Assembly (NCBI GenBank): GCA_014905825.1
Contig: JACGCN010000003.1
Coordinates: 558,001-622,000, forward strand
DNA: 64,000 nt
Direction of reading: 5' to 3'
Origin: Lyophyllum atratum
Taxonomy: Eukaryota > Basidiomycota > Agaricomycetes > Agaricales > Lyophyllaceae
Below the pieces are notes generated by a model, which saw only the letters and a program-made list of their open reading frames with translations, was not told where the DNA came from and did no database searches. The position numbers and the translations under genes were made by a program. Shown one piece after another: positions 43,127 to 53,264 of the stretch (positions are counted from its first letter, which is position 1; each line of letters starts with the position of its first letter).

Positions 43127-44632
43127 TGAGCAGCCGTCTGTCCGTCTGTTCTTATATCCATCCATTCCTTCCAGTTTCTTTCGGTCTTGTCCAGAGGGAC
43201 TTATTTATTTAAACGTCGGCAATGGAGTGCGATACTCCCATATGGTCATCATCACGATCTTTTACCTTCCTTTATATTCCCCCACTCTTGTAGTTCTAAG
43301 CAAATATTCCATTCACGACGTATCACAAAACTCTAGCCAAAATACACATAATGCCTCCCTGATGCGCGGCTTCCAATTGTGCTGACAAGGCTGGTGATGG
43401 CGCACAGCATCCATGACAGGCAAATTCTTCCGAGGTTTACACCATGGTGGTCACTGGTATCGTTCCGCGACCGCCTGAAGCCAGAAGTCCCATTCTCATA
43501 GGTACGAAATCACCTGGATTGTGTCGCCTCGAAACACACTGAGCAGCGCATGATTCATATCAAGCGGGTAATTCATGGATCCGTCGACAGTCGACGCAGA
43601 GAACATGGATGTGTTACTACCCGTGTCAAGGATCCCACAAGCACCCACGCCTCCTCGGAGACCATCTCCATCTCTCTCCCCGCGCATCGACTCCCTTCCC
43701 TCAGCCGCGATCTCCTGCAATCCCACGGAGACCTCCGGCGCGACCTTGTATTAGCGCTCAGTACATCTCTCCTTTCTCGTATCCGCACCCCTCTCCGTCC
43801 CATGCCTCCGCAGCCTCGGGCATGTATGGCGACTCGGAACAGGCCTGGCGGGTAGAGGTGTATCCGGGGCCCGGCTTCACTCATATGCTACACTTTGAGC
43901 ACAAAGCATATCGGTTGGTCACAATTGCCGTCCCAACGTCCGATGAGTGTTCTATGAGTGCTCAATATCAAATCGTCGATCTATTTCAATTCATGACAGG
44001 GATTAGAGTTGACAGCGATCGACCCTTGCTGTGACGCACGCATTTAGGCGAGCCTCTACATACCTGTTCGCGGAGACGGGAGATGGATAGTGGAGCGACC
44101 AGAGTTCAGTCATACCATAGATCGTGGATTGACTTCTAAGGAGTTGATCATGATCATTCTGCCCGAGGGGTTGTCCTATTCCTATCTGTTTAGGGCCCGG
44201 TATTAAACACTCTACCAGCCTGAGCGATCATTGTGTGGCCGATCTCGGACTTAGCTGGGGATTTGGATAGTTAAGCAAGGTTACCTGCTGCGGACGAGCG
44301 GGTGACGATGAGGGCGGCTTGGCTTGATTGTCCGAAATTACGATGATTGGTCTTCGTTGAGACATGGCGGGCTGAAAGCAGAAGCTCTAGGAGAGTTTAG
44401 AGCTGTGGTGACGCACAGCAGATAGTCGTGTGCTCCGTTAGATACATGTCATCTGCGTGGCCAAAAATTATCTTTCAGCGAAGTGTGCTTTGATACATGA
44501 GAGTCATAAAGAGCGGTGTGATTCCATCCTTCCAAGATCAAAACTTAGTAGCACCTGCTACAAGTATAAACACGCCTGACACGAACTTAAGTGACTACAG
44601 GTCAAACAGCCTACTTCAAGGCCTGGATATGT
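43127..44632. other. Intergenic, no gene recognised
   Basis: 1.5 kb between the E2 gene and the convergent GH5 gene. ORFs at 43609-44034 (+) and 43573-43884 (-) overlap each other and show no family features, so I leave them uncalled. Confidence 0.4.
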
Positions 44633-46352
44633 TCATAAAGCAAGAGATGCGGTAAAGTCGAAGGGAGCACCGGACAGGCCAGCCGTAGATAACGATCCGC
44701 TGGAGAGAGTGCTCCAATCAGCGCCATTAACTTGAATCTGACGCTCAACATGAGTACCAAGTAAAGCAATGTGTATATCAGTATAGGCTCACCTCATAGT
44801 CCTCTCCTTGATGAGGGTCTGGATTCGTGATAAGTTCCCAGTAAATCCAAGGAACCTTGAAGTTATTGATTTTCTGGATGTTTGACTGTAGATTTGCGGT
44901 ACGCCCACTCCCTACGAGCGAGCCCCATTCTTCAACTATGAGCTTTTTACCAGCGGCCTTCGCCTGATTGATAGCACTTGTCATGAAGGTGTCGTAGTCA
45001 CTGTGGCAGTGTCAGGGCTGCATTCGGAAGTTGAGAAATACGGGTGCTTACTCGTTATAATCGTGGATGGCGACAACATCAATGGCGGGGCAGGAGCTGC
45101 TGAAGAAAAGGGATTGTACACTCGACGCCGCTGATCCCCCTCCTGTGAAGATCAGTTGATTCCTATCGCCGACGTTGTTGCGTATCTTGAAGGAGAAATG
45201 AGGAGTGAATCTAATCGAATTATAGGCATGATGGACATACTTGTTGCGCGGTGTTGCAGATCCAAGCTAGGTTATTCTGTGAGAAACGGTCCATAAGATC
45301 TCTGAGCATTGTTAACGGTGGAAACCTGCACCTTGTAGAATGTTTGATCGAAGATCATGGGCCTTGGAAAGACATGAGAAGATATAGAAACTCAGCGGCA
45401 GGTTTATCTCACTCATTCTGGGCTTCCAGACCGAATATATACGCAGATAGCTCGCTCCAGGGCCGACTACCCAACAGCTTATTCTTGTGGATATTGAGGA
45501 TGTGGGTAATACGTTGATTGAAGTCGTCGATGGCACCTGGGATCTGGTCGATAGACGGCTAATTTGGGTAGAGGGATCAAACCTACTGGGATTTGTGTAA
45601 AACCCGGTCTGTCCGTACTTTTGGCCGTATATGTCACCTGCCTGTAAGCTATTTTCTACGCAACAAATTAGAGCAGGCTATATATTTTCATCGTGACGGC
45701 GCTACTTACTGTCGTGCATTCCTGTGATGATGGATATAAGCACAAACCCGACTGAGATTGCAAATCATTCAGTGACATACCTATCAACAGCTTGATGCCT
45801 GCAGCAATATTACGAAGTTCGAGCGTCGTATCCTGCTGTAACAAGTCAAAGGAACCTACCACGGGCATGGGCGTCTACCTAAGTTGAAATTAGCCACATC
45901 GCGAGAGGGTGTGAGTTCAACGAGATCGTAGCCACCATCAGTTGATCGACAAGGTCTAGGATAGTGTCGTTGTAGTTACGATTCCCATTCGCTTCGAGGT
46001 CTAGCACCTTTAGATTGTTGCTTCCTTTCTGGCCTGCCTCGTGCCCCGTCACCCAGGTTCGCAGCACCTGTGAAAACAGAGACCAAGACTGAGATGCCAT
46101 TCGAGAAAGCCAATACGGTTGCAACAGCGAACCTTCATTCCAGCAGCTTGCATCCCATCTAGAAGGGCATGTCTCTCGGCATCTGGGAGGCTGTAGACAT
46201 AATAGTTCTGGGATGGCCCACACGTGCTTGTCAATGCGTGAGTTGCGAGATAGGCTTCGACAATACTTTACATTTGCACCCGCGAAACTGTTCGCACCGA
46301 GGACACTTTTCGTAGCGAGAAAAATGGTAGACACAATGAAGGAAAGACGCAT
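44633..46352 (-). CDS. Secreted GH5-type glycosidase (mannanase/cellulase-like)
   Basis: Signal peptide MRLSFIVSTIFLATKSVLG is followed by ANSFAGANNYYVYSLPDAER, DGMQAAGMKVLRTWVTG, NDTILDLVDQLMVDAHARGI, MHDKNSLQAGDIYGQKYGQT, DDFNQRITHILNIH, then YIFGLEAQNE with the likely acid/base Glu, DVVAIHDYND, and KKLIVEEWGSLVGSG, whose second Glu in VEEWG is the likely nucleophile. WIYWELITNPDPHQGEDYE precedes the last exon, which ends GAPFDFTASLAL at 44633. About ten short exons; the middle ones are approximate. The layout fits clan GH-A family 5 enzymes acting on beta-linked plant or fungal polysaccharides. Divergent from GH76-2. Confidence 0.82.
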
Positions 46353-47296
46353 TTCTGTACCGTTGCTTCCGTCGTATCTAGAACATCAAGTCAAAGGGGG
46401 ATGGCACTCCTTAAGTGAGTATGACAATGTATTCCATCGTAATCACGCTATACAATATGCTTACAAAAAAACAGCGAAGCATAGAATCTTTGCGGGCTAT
46501 GTCAGCTGGATAATCAGTTGATCAGAAATACGATGCAGATGTGTGCAAGAACGCACCAGAATATCACGGAAGCTTGATGCAAGAGTTTCTCTTCTACTCT
46601 GTACCAAGTAGGTGAGCTGGTCAATTAGTGCATTAGTCACCCATGGGTATGTCCAGGAGCTCCCATCCCAAGTGTGCATTCAGAAATTGCTATTTGCTCG
46701 AATGAGCGCGCGATGGGTCACACATGGTTGATCAATTAAAATAGAGAGCATATTCAGCGCGACATATCAAGATCAAAAAATGTAGTGAGTTGTACGGCGC
46801 GAGTTCCATGAGCATGATGTACTCAGGCTTCGAGTTCAGTATGGCAACGAGCGTTATGATCAAGAGCAGTCAGGTCAAGTGGGTAGATATTTGCCTTGGT
46901 TTGGATCACAAGGCATCAGGCCATGCGGTCACGGATCGCTTTCTCGAAAACTGCCTCCTCCATCATCCCACGAACCACCTCGTGGTCTCGGGATTGTTTT
47001 GCCTGCGCTTGAAGATATATATTTTAAAGCAATCATGTCCCAGCCTGGTAGCTATCCATGCGTTCCCCGGCCAGTCGTTGAACTTCTACCGTTGATTTCA
47101 CATCGTGTACTTGTGTAGCAACGAGCTGCACCGAATAGTTATATGAGCTCCATATGGTCCTCAGCGTCATTCGACCAGGCTCCACGGCACGAGAAACACG
47201 GCGTTATCGGCGGCATTGTACGCTTCATGTTCAAGCTATGATCATCTATCCATTTAAGCAGACTAAGCTGGGCAAAAACGAACAACTCAGGAACCA
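46353..47296. other. Divergent intergenic region between GH5 and GH76-2
   Basis: About 0.94 kb. No gene recognised. It presumably carries both promoters. Confidence 0.45.
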
Positions 47297-49196
47297 TGCT
47301 ACTTTCTGCTCCTGTCGTTTTGATTGCTATTGGTCTGGTAGCTGCTCAAGATCTAGGCGTACCATTGAGTTGGAGGGTATGTTTTCAATAACATCTTCTC
47401 CTTCTAGAATTCTCATGTTGTATAAACGAAGAAATTCAGCAATTCTCGCCCACTCTCAGAACGCATCACGCTCTCCCAGAACGCGATTAACGCTATTTTG
47501 CCTCAGCTCAACTCTGCCACGGGCGAGTTCAATGGCAAGTTCCGATTCTACGAAGGTCGTCGATCGACTCATCAGATATTTCGTGACAGGCATTGGTTAC
47601 TGGCAATCAGGCAACGTGTGGTCTGCTATGGCCAACCAGGACAGGCTCGCCGGCACAACGACGAACAAGGCACAAGTTGTGAACAATCTGAAGAACGTTT
47701 TCAACCTTCGCAAAAACTATGATCAATACGGGTACGCAGCCTTCGAACTATGATTGAATTGCCACTTATACTAGATGTGATTTTCTAGGGTATGAAGCCA
47801 TTGCATCATTCATTCCTTGTCTGACTGAATTTTGCACCAGTATAATGACGATGCGCTGTAAGTTTACAGTATCCTGCGATACAGACCCTCGTGGCTGATG
47901 AGTCGCCTTCTAGATGGTGGGCAACAGCGGCGATATATGCCTACAGGGCTTATGGAGACACTACCCTCCTTGCCAACGCCGTCGCGACGTGGAATCATGT
48001 CACAACCTTGTAAGAGTCACTCCACGTTAAACTCAAGCAGCTGTAGATCGAGCCAACAGTGCTCTCACCGCGGCCCAGGCCAACGCTGGGCAGCTGCCTG
48101 GCAAATCCTTCAGTATAGCGCCCACATGTGATGGAGGTATGCTCGACTTGTCAAAACATATAAGGACATCACTAATCGTATCTGCGAACAGTTACCATGG
48201 CAGGTGGCGTATTCTGGGTAAGTGCCCTGCCTCCTGGTTGAGCTAGCATCGACCTTGACGATATCACAGCGACCAACAGCTGATGATCAAGGCATCAACT
48301 CTATAACAACAGGGTGAGCTATATGCAGTCTGATCGTGATCTTGCTTTTCTCATTATTCGTGGAACCAAATCAGTCTATATGTGACGTACGTACTATAGC
48401 CAAGTCTAGTAAGTATCGGTGGCTCGATGCTGATTTACGTTCAGCGTATCCGCATTCCTTGCCGAGATTACCAGGGATTCGAAATATACCAGCGCAGCTA
48501 TTCAGAGTGCCAACTGGATCAAGGCGCATAATATGCAAAACAACCTCGTTCTTGACACCGTCAACGGCCACGATTGCTCTAGATCTCCAGCCAGCTGGCT
48601 TTTCACTTATAACAGCGGAAAGTTCATCGAGGGCCTCAGTGTTCTGGCAGACGTCACTGGCGATTCTCAGTGGAGAACTTTGTAAGTTAACCAACTTTCA
48701 GAAATCCTCGCCATCAGCCACTGAGCTTATTCACGCAGGTCTGTCAACATCGCCGCGGCAGCGATGAAGTCTGCACCATGGCAAGGATCCGATGGCATCG
48801 TCACAGAAGGAGTAAGTACCACAAGCAACAACGATGGCGTGGGCTTCAAAGGTCGGTTTCAACCTCAAAGTCTGAGAATAGACCAGAATCTAAGTGACGG
48901 ATCATTTGTCAGCCATCTACATACGAGGATTGTGTGAAGCGTTCGCGCGCAATCCGTCGAACAGCGACCTCCGAATTCTCATCCACAGCTACGCCGACGT
49001 TCAGGTAAGTCCACTCCGGGGTGCCTTGTCCTAGAGAGAAGCTGATTAGGATGCTTTGCAGTACAACGCTCTTCTGGACCTTGCAGCCACTGGAAGCACG
49101 TACTCCTCAAACTGGCATGGACCGCCCCAGTCATTCACCAGTTGGGGACAGCTCGCCGCTTTGGATGTTTTCACGACGGCCATCTTAGCCAACTGA
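47297..49196 (+). CDS. GH76 alpha-1,6-mannanase-like protein, copy 2
   Basis: Secreted GH76 paralogue of 34259-36142. Signal peptide MLLSAPVVLIAIGLVAAQD, then ITLSQNAINAILPQLNSATG, GIGYWQSGNVWSAMANQD, LRKNYDQYG, YNDDAL (catalytic Asp-Asp), WWATAAIYAYRAYGD, CDGGTMAGGVFWRPTADDQ, RSPASWLFTYNSGKFIEG, WQGSDGIVTEG, YIRGLCEAFARN and WHGPPQSFTSWGQLAALDVF. The stop TGA is at 49194-49196. The frame needs a one-nucleotide exon (G, 47789) between introns 47732-47788 and 47790-47840, then a 17-nt exon 47841-47857. The second intron (about 47570-47621) begins GCAAGT, a GC-AG intron, whereas the homologous intron in copy 1 begins GTGAGT. Convergent with DyP2. Confidence 0.85.
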
Positions 49197-49989
49197 TGAC
49201 ACCGTCGCCCCGTTGCCAGCGTTGCTACTGTACTTCCGGTAGAAAGTCTTGTCAGATTTAATGCTTTCAGCGATTTTGATTCGGTCAAGTAGTTCCTTGG
49301 CCTCACATGTGCAACGCTGTCGAATATAAGCGAAAGCAAGGTGTACTCTTTGATACTGCGTCGTAGCAAATCCAACCTTCTCAATCCTCCGGCTCACTTC
49401 GGCCCGTGTCCCAGTTGCGATTACACCAGCCTACCCTACGCGCCTATATGTGCGATATCCGCCTGAGTCTGTGTACGCGCTAGTTTTCTTAGCTCCCCCA
49501 ACTTTATTCGAAAGCTTGAACTAACTTAATGTCGACGTTACTCCATTCAATCCCACCCTACTTCTAGTATCGTTCTGCAGTCGACCGGAAGGTACGACTT
49601 CATCCGTCCTGTCGAGCGCAATGATAAGCTTGACCTCGTAGAGCTAGTTGATCTATATTGGCTTGCAACCGCGCCGCACATACCAGAGCCATACATATCG
49701 TAAGGCTTGAAAGCAAGTTTGTTGATATCCGCGTTCAGTCTGCTCCGAGAGGGAAAGACTAGATGGCCTGAATCAAAGAGTCGTCGCAAAGGAAGCATCA
49801 TCAGGACATCGCCAAAATCGCCAACGTCTTCGCAACTCGAACGATCGTGGTGAAAACATGGTAGTACATTCAAAACGGTTATAGGCAAGTACATCACACG
49901 GGCGGAATCATAACGACAGATATCGTATGCATACAACACATTCATAAAATCAGGCGTCCCTCTCATTCGCAACATTCCTCCCATCGAAG
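49197..49989. other. Convergent intergenic region
   Basis: About 0.8 kb between GH76-2 and DyP2. A minus-strand ORF at 49547-49984 continues upstream into the DyP2 end and has no family features. No gene called. Confidence 0.4.
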
Positions 49990-52900
49990 CTAACCCAAGT
50001 ATACTTGAGTCGCGATCATGTCCCTCATAGTCGAGATGGATGGCGCGAAGAAGTACTCCCCTCCCTTGACGTCAATGAACTTCTTGGGGAACATCATCAC
50101 CTGCTGTTCCGCCGTGGGGTTGGTACCAGTCATGTAACGGTGGTTATCCAGGTGCTCCTGGCCAGTCTGTCCAAAAATAGGATCCTGGCCAGGAAGTTCG
50201 GACTTGCCAGGGGGGAAGTTGGGTTCATTGTACCAGGCTGCACGTCGAATGGGTCAGAGAGATCACAAGACAGTGTCAAAGGATGCATGGTCTACCTTGC
50301 TGATAGAACTTGAAGCCGCGGACGATACTGCTGGCATAGCAGACAACGTGCAAGCCGCGCTCGAAGATCGTGCTCTTGCCTTCACGCTCTTCTGCGGTTA
50401 TTTCTTGCCCATATGGCATGTTGTGCCTCCTGATGCTACAATGGGCAGAGCTTGACGTTAATTCGCCATCTTGAGGACTGAAGGATGAACATACAAATGT
50501 TTGTACGCGGACTCGATGGGAGAGACGTCGTTCCGAGGGTTCGACTTCCTCACGTGAGACGCAAATGGGCAGCGAGTTTGACCCTTGGACTGATCGAAGA
50601 CAAAGTTGTTGACCTTGTCGTCTTTACCAGAGATATCGGGATTAGGACCGTCCGGAGAGAGCTCAGTTGGGGTGCCTGTACCGTTACGCACATCAGCAAA
50701 CGGGTCAACATGCAACACATTCAGCTGCTCACCATCCTTCCACCTTCCGAAAAGCCGTGCGCCTAGTCGATCAGCGGCGTCCTTCGCCGAAATGTTAAGG
50801 AAGATCTTGGGTCCATGCAGAAGTAAAAACTCGTCAAACTCGGGAACGAGGTTGTTCAACTTGCGAGTGACCATGAAAGATCCGTCCTTCGCCCACGCCG
50901 GCCTCTTGTCCTTGTCTTCATCGCCGTCGTAACCCATCACAATCACACCAATAGGGATGATAGGTGAGCCGGGATACCTGATCTTGGGTACCTGGGTAGT
51001 CTCGAAGGAGGCACCTCTGATCTGTGGGTTGGACATCCCGCCTCTGTACCCGAAGTGGTCATTCCGATCCTCGGGTTTAGGACGCGGTGTCGCCTTGAGA
51101 AGAACGACTTTCTTGATCGACATGCGGCTGGCGGTGTACGAGAAAGCTTTCTCCATGTCTGCTACGAACTTGGCAGCGATGGCGTCCTCGTACGCGGTGA
51201 TGAGGAAGATGCCGTGGATATCGGCCTTGTATTCGGCGTCCCATTGAGGCGTCCAGAAGTTGCCACGCTGAGTGCCTGCGTCGCCGAGAGACTTGGAGTC
51301 TTGCTGTTGACCCTTCTCGAAAGAGTCGTCGAGGAGGTTGCCTGTCATGCCAAACATCTGGAGAGCGAGATGGGTGAACCCTACGTTGAGGCCTAGGAAC
51401 GTCACTCCAGGAGTGCCTGGTGGAGGGAGTTGAGGATTGCTGGCGATCTGATGGGACGTGGTAATTTTCGGAACGATGAACATCCCGAATGTGTCGCGGA
51501 ATTTCGCAAGGTTGGTGATTTCGAAGTAATAGAAGTACTCCAAAGCCTTTGGCAGAGAGGGCCTGCGAGTAATGTTCGTTTAAGTTAATTATTTGGCAGA
51601 TGTTGACACTTACAAAATATCGCCCTGAATATTCTTCAAGTTGTATGTTGGCGTAGGACTATCCACAGGTGGCTTAGATACATCGACAGGTGGCTTCGAG
51701 CAGTCGACGGGGGGCTTTAGACAGTCGACAGGTGGCTTCGAGCAGTCGACGGGGGGCTTTGGACAGTTGACAGGGGGCTTTGGACCGTCGGTGGGAGGCT
51801 TGGGACCGTCGGTAGGCGGCTTGGGACCATCGGTGGGGGGTTTGGGACCGTCGGTAGGTGGCTTTGGACCGTCGGTGGGGGGCTTCGGCCAGTCGGTAGG
51901 CGGCTTGGGACCATCGGTGGGGGGCTTGGGACCATCGGTGGGGGGCTTTGGACCGTCGGTGGGAGGCTTTGGACCGTCGGTGGGAGGCTTGGGACCGTCG
52001 GTAGGCGGCTTGGGACCATCGGTGGGGGGCTTGGGACCATCGGTAGGCGGCTTTGGACCGTCGGTGGGGGGCTTTGGACCGTCGACGGGGGGCTTTGGAC
52101 CGTCGGTGGGAGGCTTGGGACCATCGGTAGGCGGCTTGGGACCATCGACGGGTGGCTTGGGACCGTCGGTGGGGGGCTTGGGACCATCGGTGGGGGGCTT
52201 GGGACCATCGGTGGGGGGTTTGGGACCGTCGGTAGGCGGCTTGGGACCGTCGGTGGGCGGTTTTGGACCGTCGATGGGTGGTTTTGGACCGTCGGTGGGC
52301 GGCTTCGGCGGATTAACCGGAGGGCCCCAAGGTGGAGGACCCTGTCATAAGAGATCGTCAGACTCGTTAAATGTGGAAAGTGATGTCTCGTCATACCGAT
52401 GGGCCGCCACCTGGTCCAGGAGGTCCTCCTGGGCCTGCTCCCCAACCTGGTCCGCCTCCTCCTGGTGGTCCTCCACCTGGTGGTCCTCCCGGGCCTGGCC
52501 CCCACCCAGGTCCTCCTCCTCCAGGTCCCCCTCCTCCTGGCGGTCCTCCCGGGCCAGGTCCCCAACCAGGTCCCCCTCCTCCAGGTCCTCCTCCTCCTGG
52601 CGGTCCTCCCGGGCCATGTCCCCAACCAGGTCCCCCTCCTCCTGGTGGTCCTCCCGGGCCAGGTCCCCAACCAGGTCCCCCTCCTCCAGGTCCCCCTCCT
52701 CCTGGTGCTCCTCCACTAGGTGGTCCTCCCGGGCCAGGCCCCCACCCGGGTCCCCCTCCACCTGGTGGTCCTCCTCCAGGCGGTCCCTATTGCGACGATT
52801 CGTCAGATGCTCGTAAAAGAAGATACATCGTAGCTCACCCCTCCGCCGCCGGGTCCACAGCCTGGTCCTCCCTGCCGTCGATGTTACATCAACCATCTGC

Positions 52901-53264
52901 ATCGAGAAAAAATGAAACCTGAAGTTCTTACCATGGGTGGTCCTCCTGGTCCAGGAGCTCCCCAGCCTGGAGTTCCGCCTCCTGGTGGGCCCTGGAATGA
53001 CGATTCAGAAGATGCTCGTACAGAAAATGTCAAGGCTCACCATTCCATGAGGAGGGCCTCCAGGTCCGCCGGGTGGTGGTCCCTGCTTTATAGTTGTTAG
53101 ATCAGCAATAGTCGGTATGGTACGGGCGACGTAGGCATACCATTCCGCCGCCAGGAGCGCAACCGGGTGGTCCCTATCATCGTTGACTCGTCAGGGTGGA
53201 GGATCAGACGAAAAAAAGAATCAAGGCTTACTCCTCGTCCAGAGCCAGGTGGTCCGCGATACAT
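49990..53264 (-). CDS. DyP-type peroxidase-like protein with Gly/Pro-rich and PKPPTDG-repeat N-terminus (DyP2)
   Basis: Paralogue of DyP1 with a wholly different N-terminus. It starts MYRGPPGSGRG (53232-53264). Next come several small phase-0 exons reading GPPGCAPGGGM, GPPPGGPGGPPHGM, GPPGGGTPGWGAPGPGG and GGPGCGPGGGG. A long exon of GPPGGGGPGWGPGPG-type units follows, then GPPPWGPPVNPPKPP and about 32 seven-residue units (PKPPTDG type) encoded by a 21-bp minisatellite. After TYNLKNIQGDI comes the DyP domain: PGTPGVTFLGLNVGFTHLAL, WAKDGSFMVTRKLNNLVPEF, the haem His in CPFASHVRKSNPRND, IRRHNMPYGQE, GLHVVCYASSIVRGFKFYQQ, and a last exon ending at TAG 49990-49992. As in DyP1, the GXXDG motif reads GYRGG. 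The repeats resemble flexible wall or hinge segments; no signal peptide is evident. Confidence 0.82.
51657..52330 (-). repeat. Coding minisatellite, about 32 units of 21 bp
   Basis: Units of 21 bp such as GGCTTGGGACCGTCGGTGG. (plus strand) encode PKPPTDG on the minus strand. The units nearest the peroxidase domain are more diverged (SKPPVD); the central ones are nearly identical, the pattern of recent unit turnover. Confidence 0.92.
52345..52790 (-). repeat. Gly/Pro-rich coding repeats of DyP2
   Basis: Imperfect GC-rich repeats with period of about 60-80 bp encode GPPGGGGPGWGPGPG-type segments on the minus strand. The plus-strand reading GPPPPGGPPGPGPQP is the antisense shadow. The minus reading is preferred because it is continuous through splice sites with the peroxidase domain. 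Confidence 0.75.

Noticed and set aside
43573..44034. Overlapping plus- and minus-strand ORFs of 100-140 residues
   Set aside because: They oppose each other and neither shows family features, so there is no ground to prefer one.
51657..52330. Regular 21-bp units resembling a CRISPR-like array
   Set aside because: Units are contiguous with no spacers, are in frame in a coding exon, and the organism is a eukaryote.
51641..52816. Plus-strand 391-residue ORF of GGLGPSV repeats
   Set aside because: It is the antisense of the PKPPTDG repeats. The minus-strand reading is continuous through splice sites with the DyP domain, the plus-strand one leads nowhere.
52371..52922. Plus-strand collagen-like GPPPPGGPPGPGPQP ORF
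   Set aside because: Attractive composition, but it lies antisense to the Gly/Pro-rich exons of DyP2, and GC-rich repeats keep several frames open.
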